Below, one piece after another: positions 8,191 to 17,989 of a stretch of DNA of 64,000 nt. The notes beneath the pieces are model-generated. The model made no database searches, had not been told where the DNA came from, and was given only the letters and a program-made list of their open reading frames with translations. Every line of letters begins with the position of its first letter. The first letter of the stretch is position 1. Both the position numbers and the translations under genes were made by a program. The stretch lies in NCBI RefSeq assembly GCF_022802975.1, contig NZ_JAFEVZ010000016.1, positions 28,541 through 92,540 on the forward strand. Reading direction: 5' to 3'. The DNA is from Flavobacterium pectinovorum (GTDB lineage Bacteria; Bacteroidota; Bacteroidia; Flavobacteriales; Flavobacteriaceae).

Positions 8191-11100
8191 ATGAAAAAAA
8201 ATATAAACATCCTTTTATGGATTAGCATTTTATTGATTTCAGCCGGAATTAATGCCCAAAATACGGACCCGCTTATACAATCAAAACTGAATGGGACTGT
8301 TGTAGATAAAATTACAAATGAACCGATAATTGGAGCTTCAATAAATATTAAAGGCACTACTCATGGTGTAAATACCGATTTTGACGGAAAGTTTTTCTTT
8401 CAGACCGGACAAAGATTCCCTTACATTTTAATTGTTAGTTATATTGGATACAAGAAGGAAGAAATAACCGTAGACGGAAGCCCAGTTGTAATAAAATTGT
8501 CCCAAAACATCGAAGAACTTAACGAATTGGTGGTTGTGGGATATGGAACGATTAAAAAAAGTGATTTAACAGGAGCCGTTTCTTCTTTAAAAAAATCGGA
8601 TTTTAATGTGGGTGCCAATGCCTCTATCGATCAGATGATTCAGGGAAAATCATCGGGAGTTCAAATCAACCAAACCAGTTCTGAACCGGGCGGAGGTTTA
8701 TCCGTTCGAATCCGTGGACAAGGATCTTTGACAGCCGGAAGCGAACCCTTATATGTTATTGACGGTTTGCCTGTCGACAACTCCAATTTACTTTCAGGTT
8801 CCAGCGGTGAAGCAGGTTTAGGAACCAATTTAAATCCGAGGAATCCTCTTAATTCCATTAACCCAAATGATATCGAATCAATCGAAATTCTAAAAGATGC
8901 TTCATCTGCCGCTATATACGGTTCCAGAGGTGCGAATGGTGTTATTTTGATTACCACAAAAAAAGGTAAAAATGGTAAAACAGCTATTACATATGACTTA
9001 AATTCAGGTTTTCAGGTAGTCAATAATAACGTAGATATCTTATCAACTTTCCAATATATATCGGCTATGAATGCTTTATCTGTTGAGGAAGGCCGTGCTC
9101 CCGAGTTTACTCCGGCGCAAATTGCGGCAATTGGATCCGGTACTAATTGGACAAACCAAATTTATAGACCTGCAGTGATTAACAGCCATAATATTTCGGC
9201 ATCGGGCGGGGACGACAAAACAACATTTTTTACTTCTTTAAATTATTTTGAGCAGGAAGGTGTGGTTAAAAATACCGGAATTGAAAAATTTATTGCAAGG
9301 GTTAATTTAGACCGAAAATTAAGTGATAAAGTCAATTTTGGAATTAATTTCAATACCAGTTTAATCAAAGATCAAAACAACTTAGACGGGGTTAATATAA
9401 ATGAAGGTGCCGGACCAATCAATGCCGCATTGCTTTATGATCCAACAGAACCTGTTTATGCTGCAGATGGAACCGCCTTTAGTCAGTCAAAAAATTTAAC
9501 GATAAATAATCCGCTTAGCTTAATTGAAGGGATTGACAGTAACAATAAAACCAATAGAACCCTATTGAATTTATACCTTAATTACCAAATTACAGACGCA
9601 TTGGATGCCAAGCTTAATTTAGGTTCTGACAGGCAAAATACAAGAAGAGACATTTATAATTCTACCAAAACAATTGCAGGTGCATCTGCAAAAGGAATTG
9701 CAAGTATAGCTACATTGGAAAGATCAAATATCCTTGTGGAATATACGATGAATTATAAAAAAGAATTCAACGAAAAAAACAAAATCAATGTTCTTCAGGG
9801 ATTTACGTATCAATATTTTGATCAGAGGTCTTTTGGCGGAAATATTCAGGGATTTCCTTCCGATGCATTAGGTACAGATAATTTAGGGCTCGGAAACACC
9901 AATAATGATAATTTAAGTTCCGGTCACGAAGACAATACGCTGGTATCTTCTATTACCAGAGTAAATTATTCTTATGCCAATAAATTGCTTCTTACAGCAA
10001 GTTTAAGAGCGGATGGATCTTCAAAATTTGGTGAGAACAATAAGTTTGGATATTTCCCTTCTATTGCTGCAGCCTGGAGAGTTATTAATGAAAAATTTGT
10101 TCCAAGCGTATTTAGCGATTTAAAATTGCGAGCCAGTTGGGGGTTAATTGGAAATCAGGATATTCCGAATTACTCTTCGATAACTACATTTAATTCGGGT
10201 ACCAGTCCTGTTTTTAACAATGCAGTCGTGGCGGGAACCAAACCTTCCCGAATTGCAAATCCGGATTTAAAGTGGGAATCAACAGAACAAATAAACTTTG
10301 GAATCGATGCCAGTTTATGGAAAGGAAGAGTGAATATCGTAGCCGATTATTTTATTAAAAATACACGCGATTTACTTTTAAATGTACCCCTGCCTCAGGC
10401 AACAGGTTACCCTTCTATCTTAAAAAATGTGGGTAGAATGCAGAATAAAGGATTTGAATTGTCAATAAACTCTTTAAACATCGATTCAAAAGATTTTAAG
10501 TGGAATACAAGTCTAAATATCAGCGCCATAAAAAACAATGTTGTTGATTTAGGAGGCGTAAGCGAAATTGTTACCGGAAATATTCAGGGAATTGGGAATA
10601 CGGCAATTCTTAGAGAAGGTTCTCCTGCCTACTCCTATTATGGATATATCGTAGATGGAATTTTTCAGAATGCACAACAGGTAAGTGCTTCGGCGCAACC
10701 AACTTCCAAACCGGGTTATCCAATTTTTAGGGATGTGAATGGTGATAATAAAATTTCACCGTTGGATCAAGTTATAGTTGGTAATCCTTTCCCGGATTTC
10801 ACTTACGGAATCCAAAACACACTTACCTATAAAGACTTTCAATTTAGTTTCTTTTTTCAGGGACAAGAGGGAGGCGAAACTTTAAACGTCAATCTTTTGG
10901 AAAGTATGTACCCAAGTAATTTCAGAAGAAACAGAATGTCGGAAATGATTTTAGACAGATGGACACCTGCGAATACAGATACAAAATGGCCATCGGCAGT
11001 TCAGCCAACTGCTTACGGAGGAGGAAAAGTGAATAGTCTGATAATTCAGGATGCTACTTATTTGCGTCTTAAAAATGTGAGTTTTTCGTATGATTTACCA

Positions 11101-11286
11101 TTAAAAAGAGACAGCTTTTTAAAATCATTAAAAATTTCCCTGACAGGTCAGAACTTATGGACTTTGACAAATTATATCGGATTTGATCCTGAGTCAAGCG
11201 CTTTTGGAAGAGGAAATGTTAAGGTGGATTATAACGGATATCCGTTGGCACAGACCTTTTTATTGGGTTTAAATGCTAATTTCTAA
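8191..11286 (+). CDS. SusC-like TonB-dependent outer-membrane transporter (operon A)
   Basis: A 1031-residue SusC/RagA-type receptor. It has a signal peptide ending at GINAQ, a carboxypeptidase-like domain at about residues 34-112 (GTVVDKITNEPIIGASINIKG), a TonB plug at about 118-255 (GYGTIKKSDLTGAV, VIDGLP, ILKDASSAAIYGSRGANGVI) and a beta barrel to the C-terminal Phe. With the SusD lipoprotein 19 bp downstream it should form a SusCD complex that imports a bulky ligand across the outer membrane. The sulfatase at the operon end suggests a sulfated ligand. The signal peptide is identical at DNA level to that of the operon B receptor, whereas the mature proteins differ. Confidence 0.93.
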   Translation: MKKNINILLWISILLISAGINAQNTDPLIQSKLNGTVVDKITNEPIIGASINIKGTTHGVNTDFDGKFFFQTGQRFPYILIVSYIGYKKEEITVDGSPVVIKLSQNIEELNELVVVGYGTIKKSDLTGAVSSLKKSDFNVGANASIDQMIQGKSSGVQINQTSSEPGGGLSVRIRGQGSLTAGSEPLYVIDGLPVDNSNLLSGSSGEAGLGTNLNPRNPLNSINPNDIESIEILKDASSAAIYGSRGANGVILITTKKGKNGKTAITYDLNSGFQVVNNNVDILSTFQYISAMNALSVEEGRAPEFTPAQIAAIGSGTNWTNQIYRPAVINSHNISASGGDDKTTFFTSLNYFEQEGVVKNTGIEKFIARVNLDRKLSDKVNFGINFNTSLIKDQNNLDGVNINEGAGPINAALLYDPTEPVYAADGTAFSQSKNLTINNPLSLIEGIDSNNKTNRTLLNLYLNYQITDALDAKLNLGSDRQNTRRDIYNSTKTIAGASAKGIASIATLERSNILVEYTMNYKKEFNEKNKINVLQGFTYQYFDQRSFGGNIQGFPSDALGTDNLGLGNTNNDNLSSGHEDNTLVSSITRVNYSYANKLLLTASLRADGSSKFGENNKFGYFPSIAAAWRVINEKFVPSVFSDLKLRASWGLIGNQDIPNYSSITTFNSGTSPVFNNAVVAGTKPSRIANPDLKWESTEQINFGIDASLWKGRVNIVADYFIKNTRDLLLNVPLPQATGYPSILKNVGRMQNKGFELSINSLNIDSKDFKWNTSLNISAIKNNVVDLGGVSEIVTGNIQGIGNTAILREGSPAYSYYGYIVDGIFQNAQQVSASAQPTSKPGYPIFRDVNGDNKISPLDQVIVGNPFPDFTYGIQNTLTYKDFQFSFFFQGQEGGETLNVNLLESMYPSNFRRNRMSEMILDRWTPANTDTKWPSAVQPTAYGGGKVNSLIIQDATYLRLKNVSFSYDLPLKRDSFLKSLKISLTGQNLWTLTNYIGFDPESSAFGRGNVKVDYNGYPLAQTFLLGLNANF

Positions 11287-11305
11287 CAATCAAAATTTAT
11301 CAAAT

Positions 11306-12709
11306 ATGAAAAGTATCAAAAATATATTTTACGCATCAATCGCACTGCTGGCACTTTCGGGCTGTGATGACTTATTAGAAGAAAATGTGTATTCTGAGCT
11401 TACGCCCGGAAATTTCCTGACTACCCTCGAAGGAAAAAATGCGGTATTAAATTCGGCTTACGGTAATTCTCAGGCAAAAGGGATTTGGGCTTATTTTCTT
11501 TCGCCTTATGTTTCCGGAGAACAATGGAACCGTGGCGGAAGTGTTGAATCCCTGATTACTCCTTTGAGCAACTTTACCTGGGACAGTAATCACGAATGGT
11601 TTAGTCAGTCCTGGTCGCAATTGTATGCTGCCATCCGCGATGCCAATATTGTAATTGACAATACTTCAACAACAAATGATAAAGAGAAATCATTAAATGC
11701 AGAGGCACGTTTTGTCAGGGCACTCAGCTTTTCTTATTTGTACAATTGGTACGGACCTGTTCCTTTGATTGTATCTTCGAAAAATGAGAATTTACAGCTT
11801 CCAAGACCAACCGATGACGAATTTAAATCTTTTATCGAAAAAGAATTTTTAGAAGTTTCGGAACTTTTACCGGTAAAAGGAGCACAAAATGGAAGGGCTA
11901 CAAAAGGTGGTGCTTTGGGACTATTGTGTAAATTTTATCTGAATACAAAACAATGGCAGAAATCTGCTGATATTGCCAATCAGATTATTCTATCCAAAAC
12001 GTATGACATACTGCCGGATTATAAAAGTGTTTTTGCCTTGAATAATGAATGGAATAAGGAGATTCTTTGGGCAACATCTGCCAATGGACAATCCGGACAT
12101 ATTTTGGTAGCTTTGACTTTTCCTACTGATTATCCACTGCCATTCAGCAATAATCAGGTTTTTGCTGCAAGGTCTTATTTATTTGACAGTTATGTGAATT
12201 CCTTTGCACCAAGTGATGTCAGAAAAAATCTATTTATCACCAAATACACCAATACATCCGGAACAACATTTCAATTGTTAGGAAATGACCAGACTTTTTC
12301 ATACAAATATGAATTTGATCCTAACTCTGTTGGAGCGACCCAAGGCAATGATTTACCCGAAGTGCGCTATTCAGACATTTTGCTTTCGTATGCTGAGGCA
12401 CTGAATGAATTGAACGGCCCTACCGAAGAAGCAATTAAAGCAATTAATAAAGTTCGTTTTCGTGCCGGGATAAGTTTAATTGACCTCGCCGATTATAATA
12501 AAGAATCCTTACGTGATTTGATATTACAGGAAAGAAGCTGGGAATTTTATGGCGAAAGTAAAAGTCGTGAAGATCAGATCAGGCATAATAAATTCATTAC
12601 AGGAGCAATTGCCAGAGGAAAAAAAGCACAGGCTTTTCATGTGTTGTTCCCGATTCCGCTTACTGAATTAAACGCAAATCCAAATTTAGATCCAAATTTT
12701 GGTTATTAG
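11306..12709 (+). CDS. SusD-like surface lipoprotein (operon A)
   Basis: A SusD/RagB-family ligand-binding lipoprotein. The start chosen at 11306 gives 467 residues with a standard lipoprotein signal and lipobox ALSGC (Cys20). A longer frame beginning at 11273 would overlap the susC stop and bury the signal peptide, so it is less likely. TPR-like helical repeats at the N-terminus (EARFVRALSFSYLYNWYGPVP) and the C-terminal EERSWEFYGE-type region (here LQERSWEFYGES) are typical. It caps the SusC barrel at the cell surface. Confidence 0.9.
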   Translation: MKSIKNIFYASIALLALSGCDDLLEENVYSELTPGNFLTTLEGKNAVLNSAYGNSQAKGIWAYFLSPYVSGEQWNRGGSVESLITPLSNFTWDSNHEWFSQSWSQLYAAIRDANIVIDNTSTTNDKEKSLNAEARFVRALSFSYLYNWYGPVPLIVSSKNENLQLPRPTDDEFKSFIEKEFLEVSELLPVKGAQNGRATKGGALGLLCKFYLNTKQWQKSADIANQIILSKTYDILPDYKSVFALNNEWNKEILWATSANGQSGHILVALTFPTDYPLPFSNNQVFAARSYLFDSYVNSFAPSDVRKNLFITKYTNTSGTTFQLLGNDQTFSYKYEFDPNSVGATQGNDLPEVRYSDILLSYAEALNELNGPTEEAIKAINKVRFRAGISLIDLADYNKESLRDLILQERSWEFYGESKSREDQIRHNKFITGAIARGKKAQAFHVLFPIPLTELNANPNLDPNFGY

Positions 12710-12757
12710 AATTAACAACGAAAAATCATTTTCAAACAACAATAATAAATTAATATT

Positions 12758-14158
12758 ATGAAGAAAACAGCATTTTTTATAAGCATATTATTTCTGACAT
12801 TCAATACAATACACAGTCAGAAGAAAAATAGCAAACCCAATTTCATTATCATTTTTACAGATGATTTAGGATATGGAGATTTGGGTACGTATGGAAATCC
12901 ATCCATTCTAACTCCAAATTTAGATAAATTAGCCAGTGAAGGTCAAAAATGGACGAACTTTTATGTAGCTGCCAATGTTTGTACGCCATCCAGAGCTGCC
13001 TTATTGACCGGAAGACTCCCTGTTAGAATCGGAATGGAAAGCGACACCCGACGTGTTTTATTTCCTAATTCGGCTGGAGGATTACCTGAATCTGAAACCA
13101 CAATTGCCGAATTGCTGAAAAGTGCCTCCTATCAGACAGCGGCAATTGGTAAATGGCATTTGGGCCATTTAGAACCTCATACGCCACTTAACAATGGATT
13201 CGATTATTATTATGGAATCCCATATTCAAATGATATGGATCGTGATGAAAAAATTCCTTACCTGAAACTTCTTGATCCGGATTATAAAATCGAATCTAAA
13301 GATTTCAATGTTCCGTTAATCCGAAATAGAGAAATTATCGAAAGACCCGCTGATCAGACAACCATTACGAAGCGATATACGGAAGAATCAGTTGCCTTTA
13401 TTAAGAAAAACAAAGACAAACCTTTCTTTTTATATTTAGCACATTCCATGCCTCATATTCCTCTTTTTTCATCAAAAGATTTTGTGGGTAAAAGTAAAGG
13501 CGGTAAATATGGAGATGTAATCGAAGAATTAGACTGGAGTGTGGGGCAAATCATTAAAACACTAAAAGAGCAAAAATTAGATGAAAACACGTATGTAATC
13601 TTTACCTCTGACAATGGCCCATGGAAGATCTTTAAAGAACAAGGCGGATCTTCAGGAACTTTATATGGTGCAAAAGGAACAAGTTACGAAGGTGGAACCC
13701 GTGTCCCTTTTATCATTTGGTCGCCAAAAAACCTGAAACCAAAAGTAGAAACCAAAATTGGAAGTACCTTAGATTTATTACCAACTCTTGGCAGCCTTGC
13801 AGGAATAAAACTTTCTGAGAATCTTAAAACGGATGGTTACGATTTGTCTCCGGTGTTAAAAGGTCAAACTAGCAATCCGAGAAATGAAATGTTCTTTTAT
13901 CACGGAACAAAACTTTTCGCAGCCCGATTAGGAGATTATAAATTGTACTATTACAAAAATGACCCAAGCGGATATCCTGAAAAATTAGAAAAACTGGAAA
14001 AATTACAGTTGTTCAATCTTGCAATTGATCCATCCGAAACTAATAATATCATTGATAAAAAACCGGATGTTGCGGCTCAGATTCAGGAAGTGGTTTCAAA
14101 ACATCTTGCAACTGTTGTGCCTGTTAAAAATAATCTGGATGATGTGGTGAAAAAATAA
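12758..14158 (+). CDS. Sulfatase (operon A)
   Basis: A 466-residue secreted sulfatase with a signal peptide ending near NTIHSQ. The motif C75-T-P-S-R carries the cysteine to be turned into formylglycine. The metal-site sequence FTDDLGYGDLG, GKWHLGH, and the later TSDNGP are all present. It follows susD by 48 bp and closes operon A before a terminator at 14263. It should release sulfate from the ligand taken up by the SusCD pair. The substrate is unknown. Confidence 0.92.
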   Translation: MKKTAFFISILFLTFNTIHSQKKNSKPNFIIIFTDDLGYGDLGTYGNPSILTPNLDKLASEGQKWTNFYVAANVCTPSRAALLTGRLPVRIGMESDTRRVLFPNSAGGLPESETTIAELLKSASYQTAAIGKWHLGHLEPHTPLNNGFDYYYGIPYSNDMDRDEKIPYLKLLDPDYKIESKDFNVPLIRNREIIERPADQTTITKRYTEESVAFIKKNKDKPFFLYLAHSMPHIPLFSSKDFVGKSKGGKYGDVIEELDWSVGQIIKTLKEQKLDENTYVIFTSDNGPWKIFKEQGGSSGTLYGAKGTSYEGGTRVPFIIWSPKNLKPKVETKIGSTLDLLPTLGSLAGIKLSENLKTDGYDLSPVLKGQTSNPRNEMFFYHGTKLFAARLGDYKLYYYKNDPSGYPEKLEKLEKLQLFNLAIDPSETNNIIDKKPDVAAQIQEVVSKHLATVVPVKNNLDDVVKK

Positions 14159-14262
14159 CATCTCAACCCAATCTAAAAAAATCTTAATAAATTGTTTTTT
14201 TATGACACCAATGGTTATTAAGACCTTTTTCTAAGTCATTTTTTGATTTTGCAACAATTTTT

Positions 14263-14316
14263 AAAAACAGAAATAAGCTGAAAAAACATACTTTTCAACT
14301 TATTTCTGTTTTTTTA
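14263..14316 (+). terminator. Terminator of operon A
   Basis: Inverted repeat AAAAACAGAAATAAG / CTTATTTCTG with a T-rich tail. It lies about 105 bp after the sulfatase stop and before the promoter of operon B, so operons A and B are separate transcription units. Confidence 0.75.
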
Positions 14317-14423
14317 TGCTTTAAAACAAAAACAACAAAACACTAAAAATCAATAACATAAATTAAAAACAACCTTAATTAACTTCTACTCTTTTGCCGT
14401 TTTACAAAAAAATTAAAAAAACT

Positions 14424-14454
14424 TTTGGATATCATTATATTAAATTTAACTTTG
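14424..14454 (+). promoter_or_regulatory. Promoter of SusCD operon B
   Basis: TTTG at 14424-14427, a 19-bp spacer, then TAACTTTG at 14447-14454. Sequence and spacing equal those of operon A. A leader ORF begins 52 nt after the -7 box. Confidence 0.8.
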
Positions 14455-14506
14455 TCTATAGGATTAGTAGGGTTTAAAATCATATTTAATTATAAAAAAC
14501 TATATT

Positions 14507-14593
14507 TTGAAAACAACAGTTAAAACCACACATCATATTCTTCTTGAAAATTACACGTATAACATTTCTTGTTGTATGTGCTGCTGTTGCTAA
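14507..14593 (+). CDS. Cys-rich leader peptide of operon B (28 aa)
   Basis: Same length and TTG start as the operon A leader ORF and identical to it apart from three bases. The tail reads SCCMCCCC, so six of the last seven residues are Cys, the richest of the three copies. The differences from copy 1 are TCT to TGT (Ser to Cys) at codon 22, TGT to TGC (silent) at codon 25 and TAC to TGC (Tyr to Cys) at codon 28. If the ORF senses charged Cys-tRNA, this copy should respond to milder cysteine shortage. Confidence 0.7.
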   Translation: MKTTVKTTHHILLENYTYNISCCMCCCC

Positions 14594-14929
14594 ATCTTCA
14601 CGTTTATTTCGTTTCAATTGGTTAATCTTTCTAATTGAATTTGAAGCAATTCTTTAAAATCATCACAAGTCTTATTGTTTATACCACAATGTTTGCTGCA
14701 TTTTTTGCAACAAAAAGCATCATGACTTATATCTAAATATTAAAATCAAAAACAAATTTAAAACTCAAACAAAATGAAGAAAATGTACAGCAATTGCTAA
14801 AAAAAATATTTCTGCGGCAACGGAAATATCAGGATTAAAGAAAATTTATCGCTAAATCAAAGGGTTAACAGAGAGTTTTAAAACAAACTTTCAGACTTCC
14901 TTTTATAATTACCAAAACTACATTACGCA
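14594..14929 (+). promoter_or_regulatory. Conserved leader RNA of operon B
   Basis: Base-for-base the same as the operon A leader across its 336 nt. It has the hairpin at 14613-14639, the 8-codon ORF ending in Cys at 14774-14800 and the ATTTCTGCGGCAAC...ATCGCTAAAT block at 14808-14857. The constant offset of 6739 bp from leader 1 shows that there are no insertions or deletions. Confidence 0.65.
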
Positions 14930-17900
14930 ATGAAAAAAAATATAAACATCCTTTTATGGATTAGCATTTTATTGATTTCAGCCGGAATTAATGCCCAAAA
15001 TACACAAGCCACCATTAACTCTACACTAAACGGAACTGTTATTGATCAGGTTACCAATCAGCCGATTCCGGGAGTTAACATTCAGATTAAAGGAACCACA
15101 CACTCAGCAGTAACCGATTTAGACGGAAAGTTCTATTTCCAGACCGGTCAAAAATTTCCATACATACTGATTGTAAGTTATATTGGTTATGTGACTGCAG
15201 AACACACTGCAAATACTGATTTTGTTCAGATATCCTTAAAAGAAGACCGCAAGGAACTGGATGAACTTGTAATCATCGGTTACGGAAGTACGACCAAAAA
15301 AGATTATACAGGTGCTGCCGAAACCGTTTCTTCTACAGCATTAAAAGCAACGCAAAGAACACTCGAAAGTTCACTTCAGGGATCTGTAGCGGGTGTAAAT
15401 GTTACACAGACTTCCGGTCAGCCGGGTGCAGGTTTAAGTATTCGTATTCGGGGAGGAAGCTCCATTCAGGGAGGAAACGAACCGCTGTATGTAATTGACG
15501 GCTTCCCGATTTACAATTCAGATTTCACTGCCGGAGTTTTGAGTGGTACGCCTACCAATCCGCTTTCATCCATAAACCCATCAGATATTGAATCGATTAC
15601 GGTTTTAAAAGATGCTTCTTCAACAGCCATATACGGATCAAGAGGTGCAAATGGTGTTGTGATTATTACGACTAAAAAAGGATCTGCAAATGCCCTGACT
15701 GTCAATTATGATTATACCTTAGGACAACAGGAAGTTCGCAATAAAGTAGATGTTTTGGATGCGAAAGGTTTTGCAAGACTTAGAAATGCAGCTTTATTCG
15801 ATACCAATCCGGCTTTGGGTCCTAATCAATATTTAAGTGAGGCACAAATTGCCGCATTAGGAAAAGGTGTTGACTGGCAGGAAGAAGCCTTTCAAAAAGG
15901 ACTTGTACAAAATCACCAGTTAAGCGTTTCTGGCGGAAACAACCAGACTAAATATGCTGTTTCCGGAAATTATTACAATCAGGAAGGAATTATTAAAAAC
16001 ACCGGTTTTGAAAGACTGAGTGGAAGAGTAAACCTGAATTCAAAAATAAGCAGTAAAGCCAGATTAGGTTTGAACCTTACGATTTCAGAAACCAAATCAA
16101 AAGTGGCACCCGCAGGTTTAATAACTTCTTTATTGAGTATGCCGCCAACTGCCACGATTTATGACAGTAACGGAAAATATACGTTAAGAAATCCGTTTGA
16201 AAACATCTTTGCAAATCCAATCGCGACCTTAAACGAACGCAAAAATGAAGCGATAACCGATCGAATTTTAGGAACTATTTTTGGCGAATATGACATTCTG
16301 AAAAACTTAACCCTGAAAGTTTCTTTTGGAACCGATGTGATTTTCAATAAGGAAAAAAGTTACCTTCCAATAAGTATTTATGAAGGACTGATTACCAATG
16401 GAGAAGGTAAAATTGGAACAGCCGATTCTAAAACATGGCTAAATGAAAACACCCTAACCTATTCTAAGGTTTTTGCAGAAAAACACAGTTTGAATGTTCT
16501 GGCTGGTTATACACAGCAAAATTCTGTTAGGGAATTTGTTACCGCAGGATCACAGCAGTTTGTAAATGATGCTACTTATTATTACAGTCTGCAGAGTGGT
16601 AATGTAGCTTTAATGCCAACTTCGGGCGAAAGCACCTGGGCTTTAAATTCGTACTTATCAAGGGTAAACTATAATTACGATTCAAAATATTATTTAACAG
16701 CAAGTTTGAGAGCCGATGGTTCTTCAAGATTTGGAAAAGACAATAAATGGGGGTACTTCCCTTCTTTTGCGGCAGCATGGCAAATAAGCAATGAAGCTTT
16801 TTTTGCTCCTGTAAAAGACGTTATCAACAGCTTAAAAATCAGAACGAGTTACGGAGCCACAGGAAACCAGGAAATTGGAGAATACCAGTCGCTTTCGACA
16901 TTAAGCAGTGTTAAATATCTTTTTGGAGACCAGATTTATACCGGATTTACACCAACAAGAATTTCAAATGATGCTTTAGGATGGGAATTAACCAACCAGT
17001 TTGATGCCGGTGTTGATGTTGGATTTTTTAATGATAAATTAAACCTTACCGTAGACGTTTACCGCAAAACAACCAAGGATTTATTGTTGGCTGTTCAGAT
17101 ACCATACACAACCGGATTTACCTCTTCATTACAGAACTTTGGTTCGGTACAAAATCAGGGAATTGAGTTAGGAATCAATACAGCACTTGGAAATACAGCA
17201 TTTTCATGGAATTCAAATTTTAATATTTCATTCAACAGCAACAAAATCATTGCGCTCGGAAATGATGCTGAATTCTACACTTTTGGAAATTACATCCTTA
17301 GAAAAGGAGAATCTTTAGGAACTTTTTACGGTGCTGTAACCGATGGAATACTGCAAACAGCAGATATTGCCACAAAAGGAGCTTTCACAGGAAACGCAAC
17401 GCCTAAAGCAGGTGATCGTTTATACAAAGATATTAATGGCGATGGTGCCTTTACAACCGCAGCAGACAGAACCAGTATTGGTGATGCACAGCCTGATTTT
17501 ATATTTGGTTTCACGAATACTTTTACCTACAGAGGTTTTGAATTGTCTACACTGATCAATGGATCAGTTGGAAATAAAATCCTTAACGGAAATGCTCAGG
17601 CACTTGAATTGTATAACGGACAGCAAAATGCTTCGACAAGCGCTTTGGATGCGTGGACTCCAACGAATCCAAGTAACACTACTCCTCGTGCCAAACTGGA
17701 TCCAGCACCTGTTTTCTCAAACCGATTTGTTGAAGACGGTTCTTTTGTGAGAATTAAAAACATCACATTCAGTTATAATTTACCAAAAAAGGTTTCAGAA
17801 AAACTGCTCCTGACTTCTGTTAAATTCAGGGTTGTGGGAGAAAACCTTTTCACTTTCACAAAATACACAGGATTCGACCCTGAGGTAACCAACGGAACCA

Positions 17901-17977
17901 CAATTTCTCCAGGAACAGATACAGGAATTTACCCTGCTTCAAAAACAATATCGGGTGGTTTAACGATAACATTTTAA
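14930..17977 (+). CDS. SusC-like TonB-dependent outer-membrane transporter (operon B)
   Basis: A 1015-residue SusC-type receptor with the same signal peptide as the operon A protein, a carboxypeptidase-like domain (about 34-112, GTVIDQVTNQPIPGVNIQIKG), a TonB plug (about 118-255, GYGSTTKKDYTGAAETVSS, VIDGFP, VLKDASSTAIYGSRGANGVV) and a C-terminal barrel ending GLTITF. The susD gene follows after 12 bp. Operon partners (arylsulfotransferase and sulfatase) suggest import of sulfate esters. Confidence 0.93.
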   Translation: MKKNINILLWISILLISAGINAQNTQATINSTLNGTVIDQVTNQPIPGVNIQIKGTTHSAVTDLDGKFYFQTGQKFPYILIVSYIGYVTAEHTANTDFVQISLKEDRKELDELVIIGYGSTTKKDYTGAAETVSSTALKATQRTLESSLQGSVAGVNVTQTSGQPGAGLSIRIRGGSSIQGGNEPLYVIDGFPIYNSDFTAGVLSGTPTNPLSSINPSDIESITVLKDASSTAIYGSRGANGVVIITTKKGSANALTVNYDYTLGQQEVRNKVDVLDAKGFARLRNAALFDTNPALGPNQYLSEAQIAALGKGVDWQEEAFQKGLVQNHQLSVSGGNNQTKYAVSGNYYNQEGIIKNTGFERLSGRVNLNSKISSKARLGLNLTISETKSKVAPAGLITSLLSMPPTATIYDSNGKYTLRNPFENIFANPIATLNERKNEAITDRILGTIFGEYDILKNLTLKVSFGTDVIFNKEKSYLPISIYEGLITNGEGKIGTADSKTWLNENTLTYSKVFAEKHSLNVLAGYTQQNSVREFVTAGSQQFVNDATYYYSLQSGNVALMPTSGESTWALNSYLSRVNYNYDSKYYLTASLRADGSSRFGKDNKWGYFPSFAAAWQISNEAFFAPVKDVINSLKIRTSYGATGNQEIGEYQSLSTLSSVKYLFGDQIYTGFTPTRISNDALGWELTNQFDAGVDVGFFNDKLNLTVDVYRKTTKDLLLAVQIPYTTGFTSSLQNFGSVQNQGIELGINTALGNTAFSWNSNFNISFNSNKIIALGNDAEFYTFGNYILRKGESLGTFYGAVTDGILQTADIATKGAFTGNATPKAGDRLYKDINGDGAFTTAADRTSIGDAQPDFIFGFTNTFTYRGFELSTLINGSVGNKILNGNAQALELYNGQQNASTSALDAWTPTNPSNTTPRAKLDPAPVFSNRFVEDGSFVRIKNITFSYNLPKKVSEKLLLTSVKFRVVGENLFTFTKYTGFDPEVTNGTTISPGTDTGIYPASKTISGGLTITF

Positions 17978-17989
17978 AAAGATACAGTC

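Noticed and set aside
8661..8957. Antisense ORFs inside susC and other large genes
   Set aside because: They are shadows of conserved coding sequence with no start signals or family features of their own.
11273..11305. A longer start for the operon A SusD
   Set aside because: It overlaps the susC stop and would hide the lipoprotein signal that begins at 11306.
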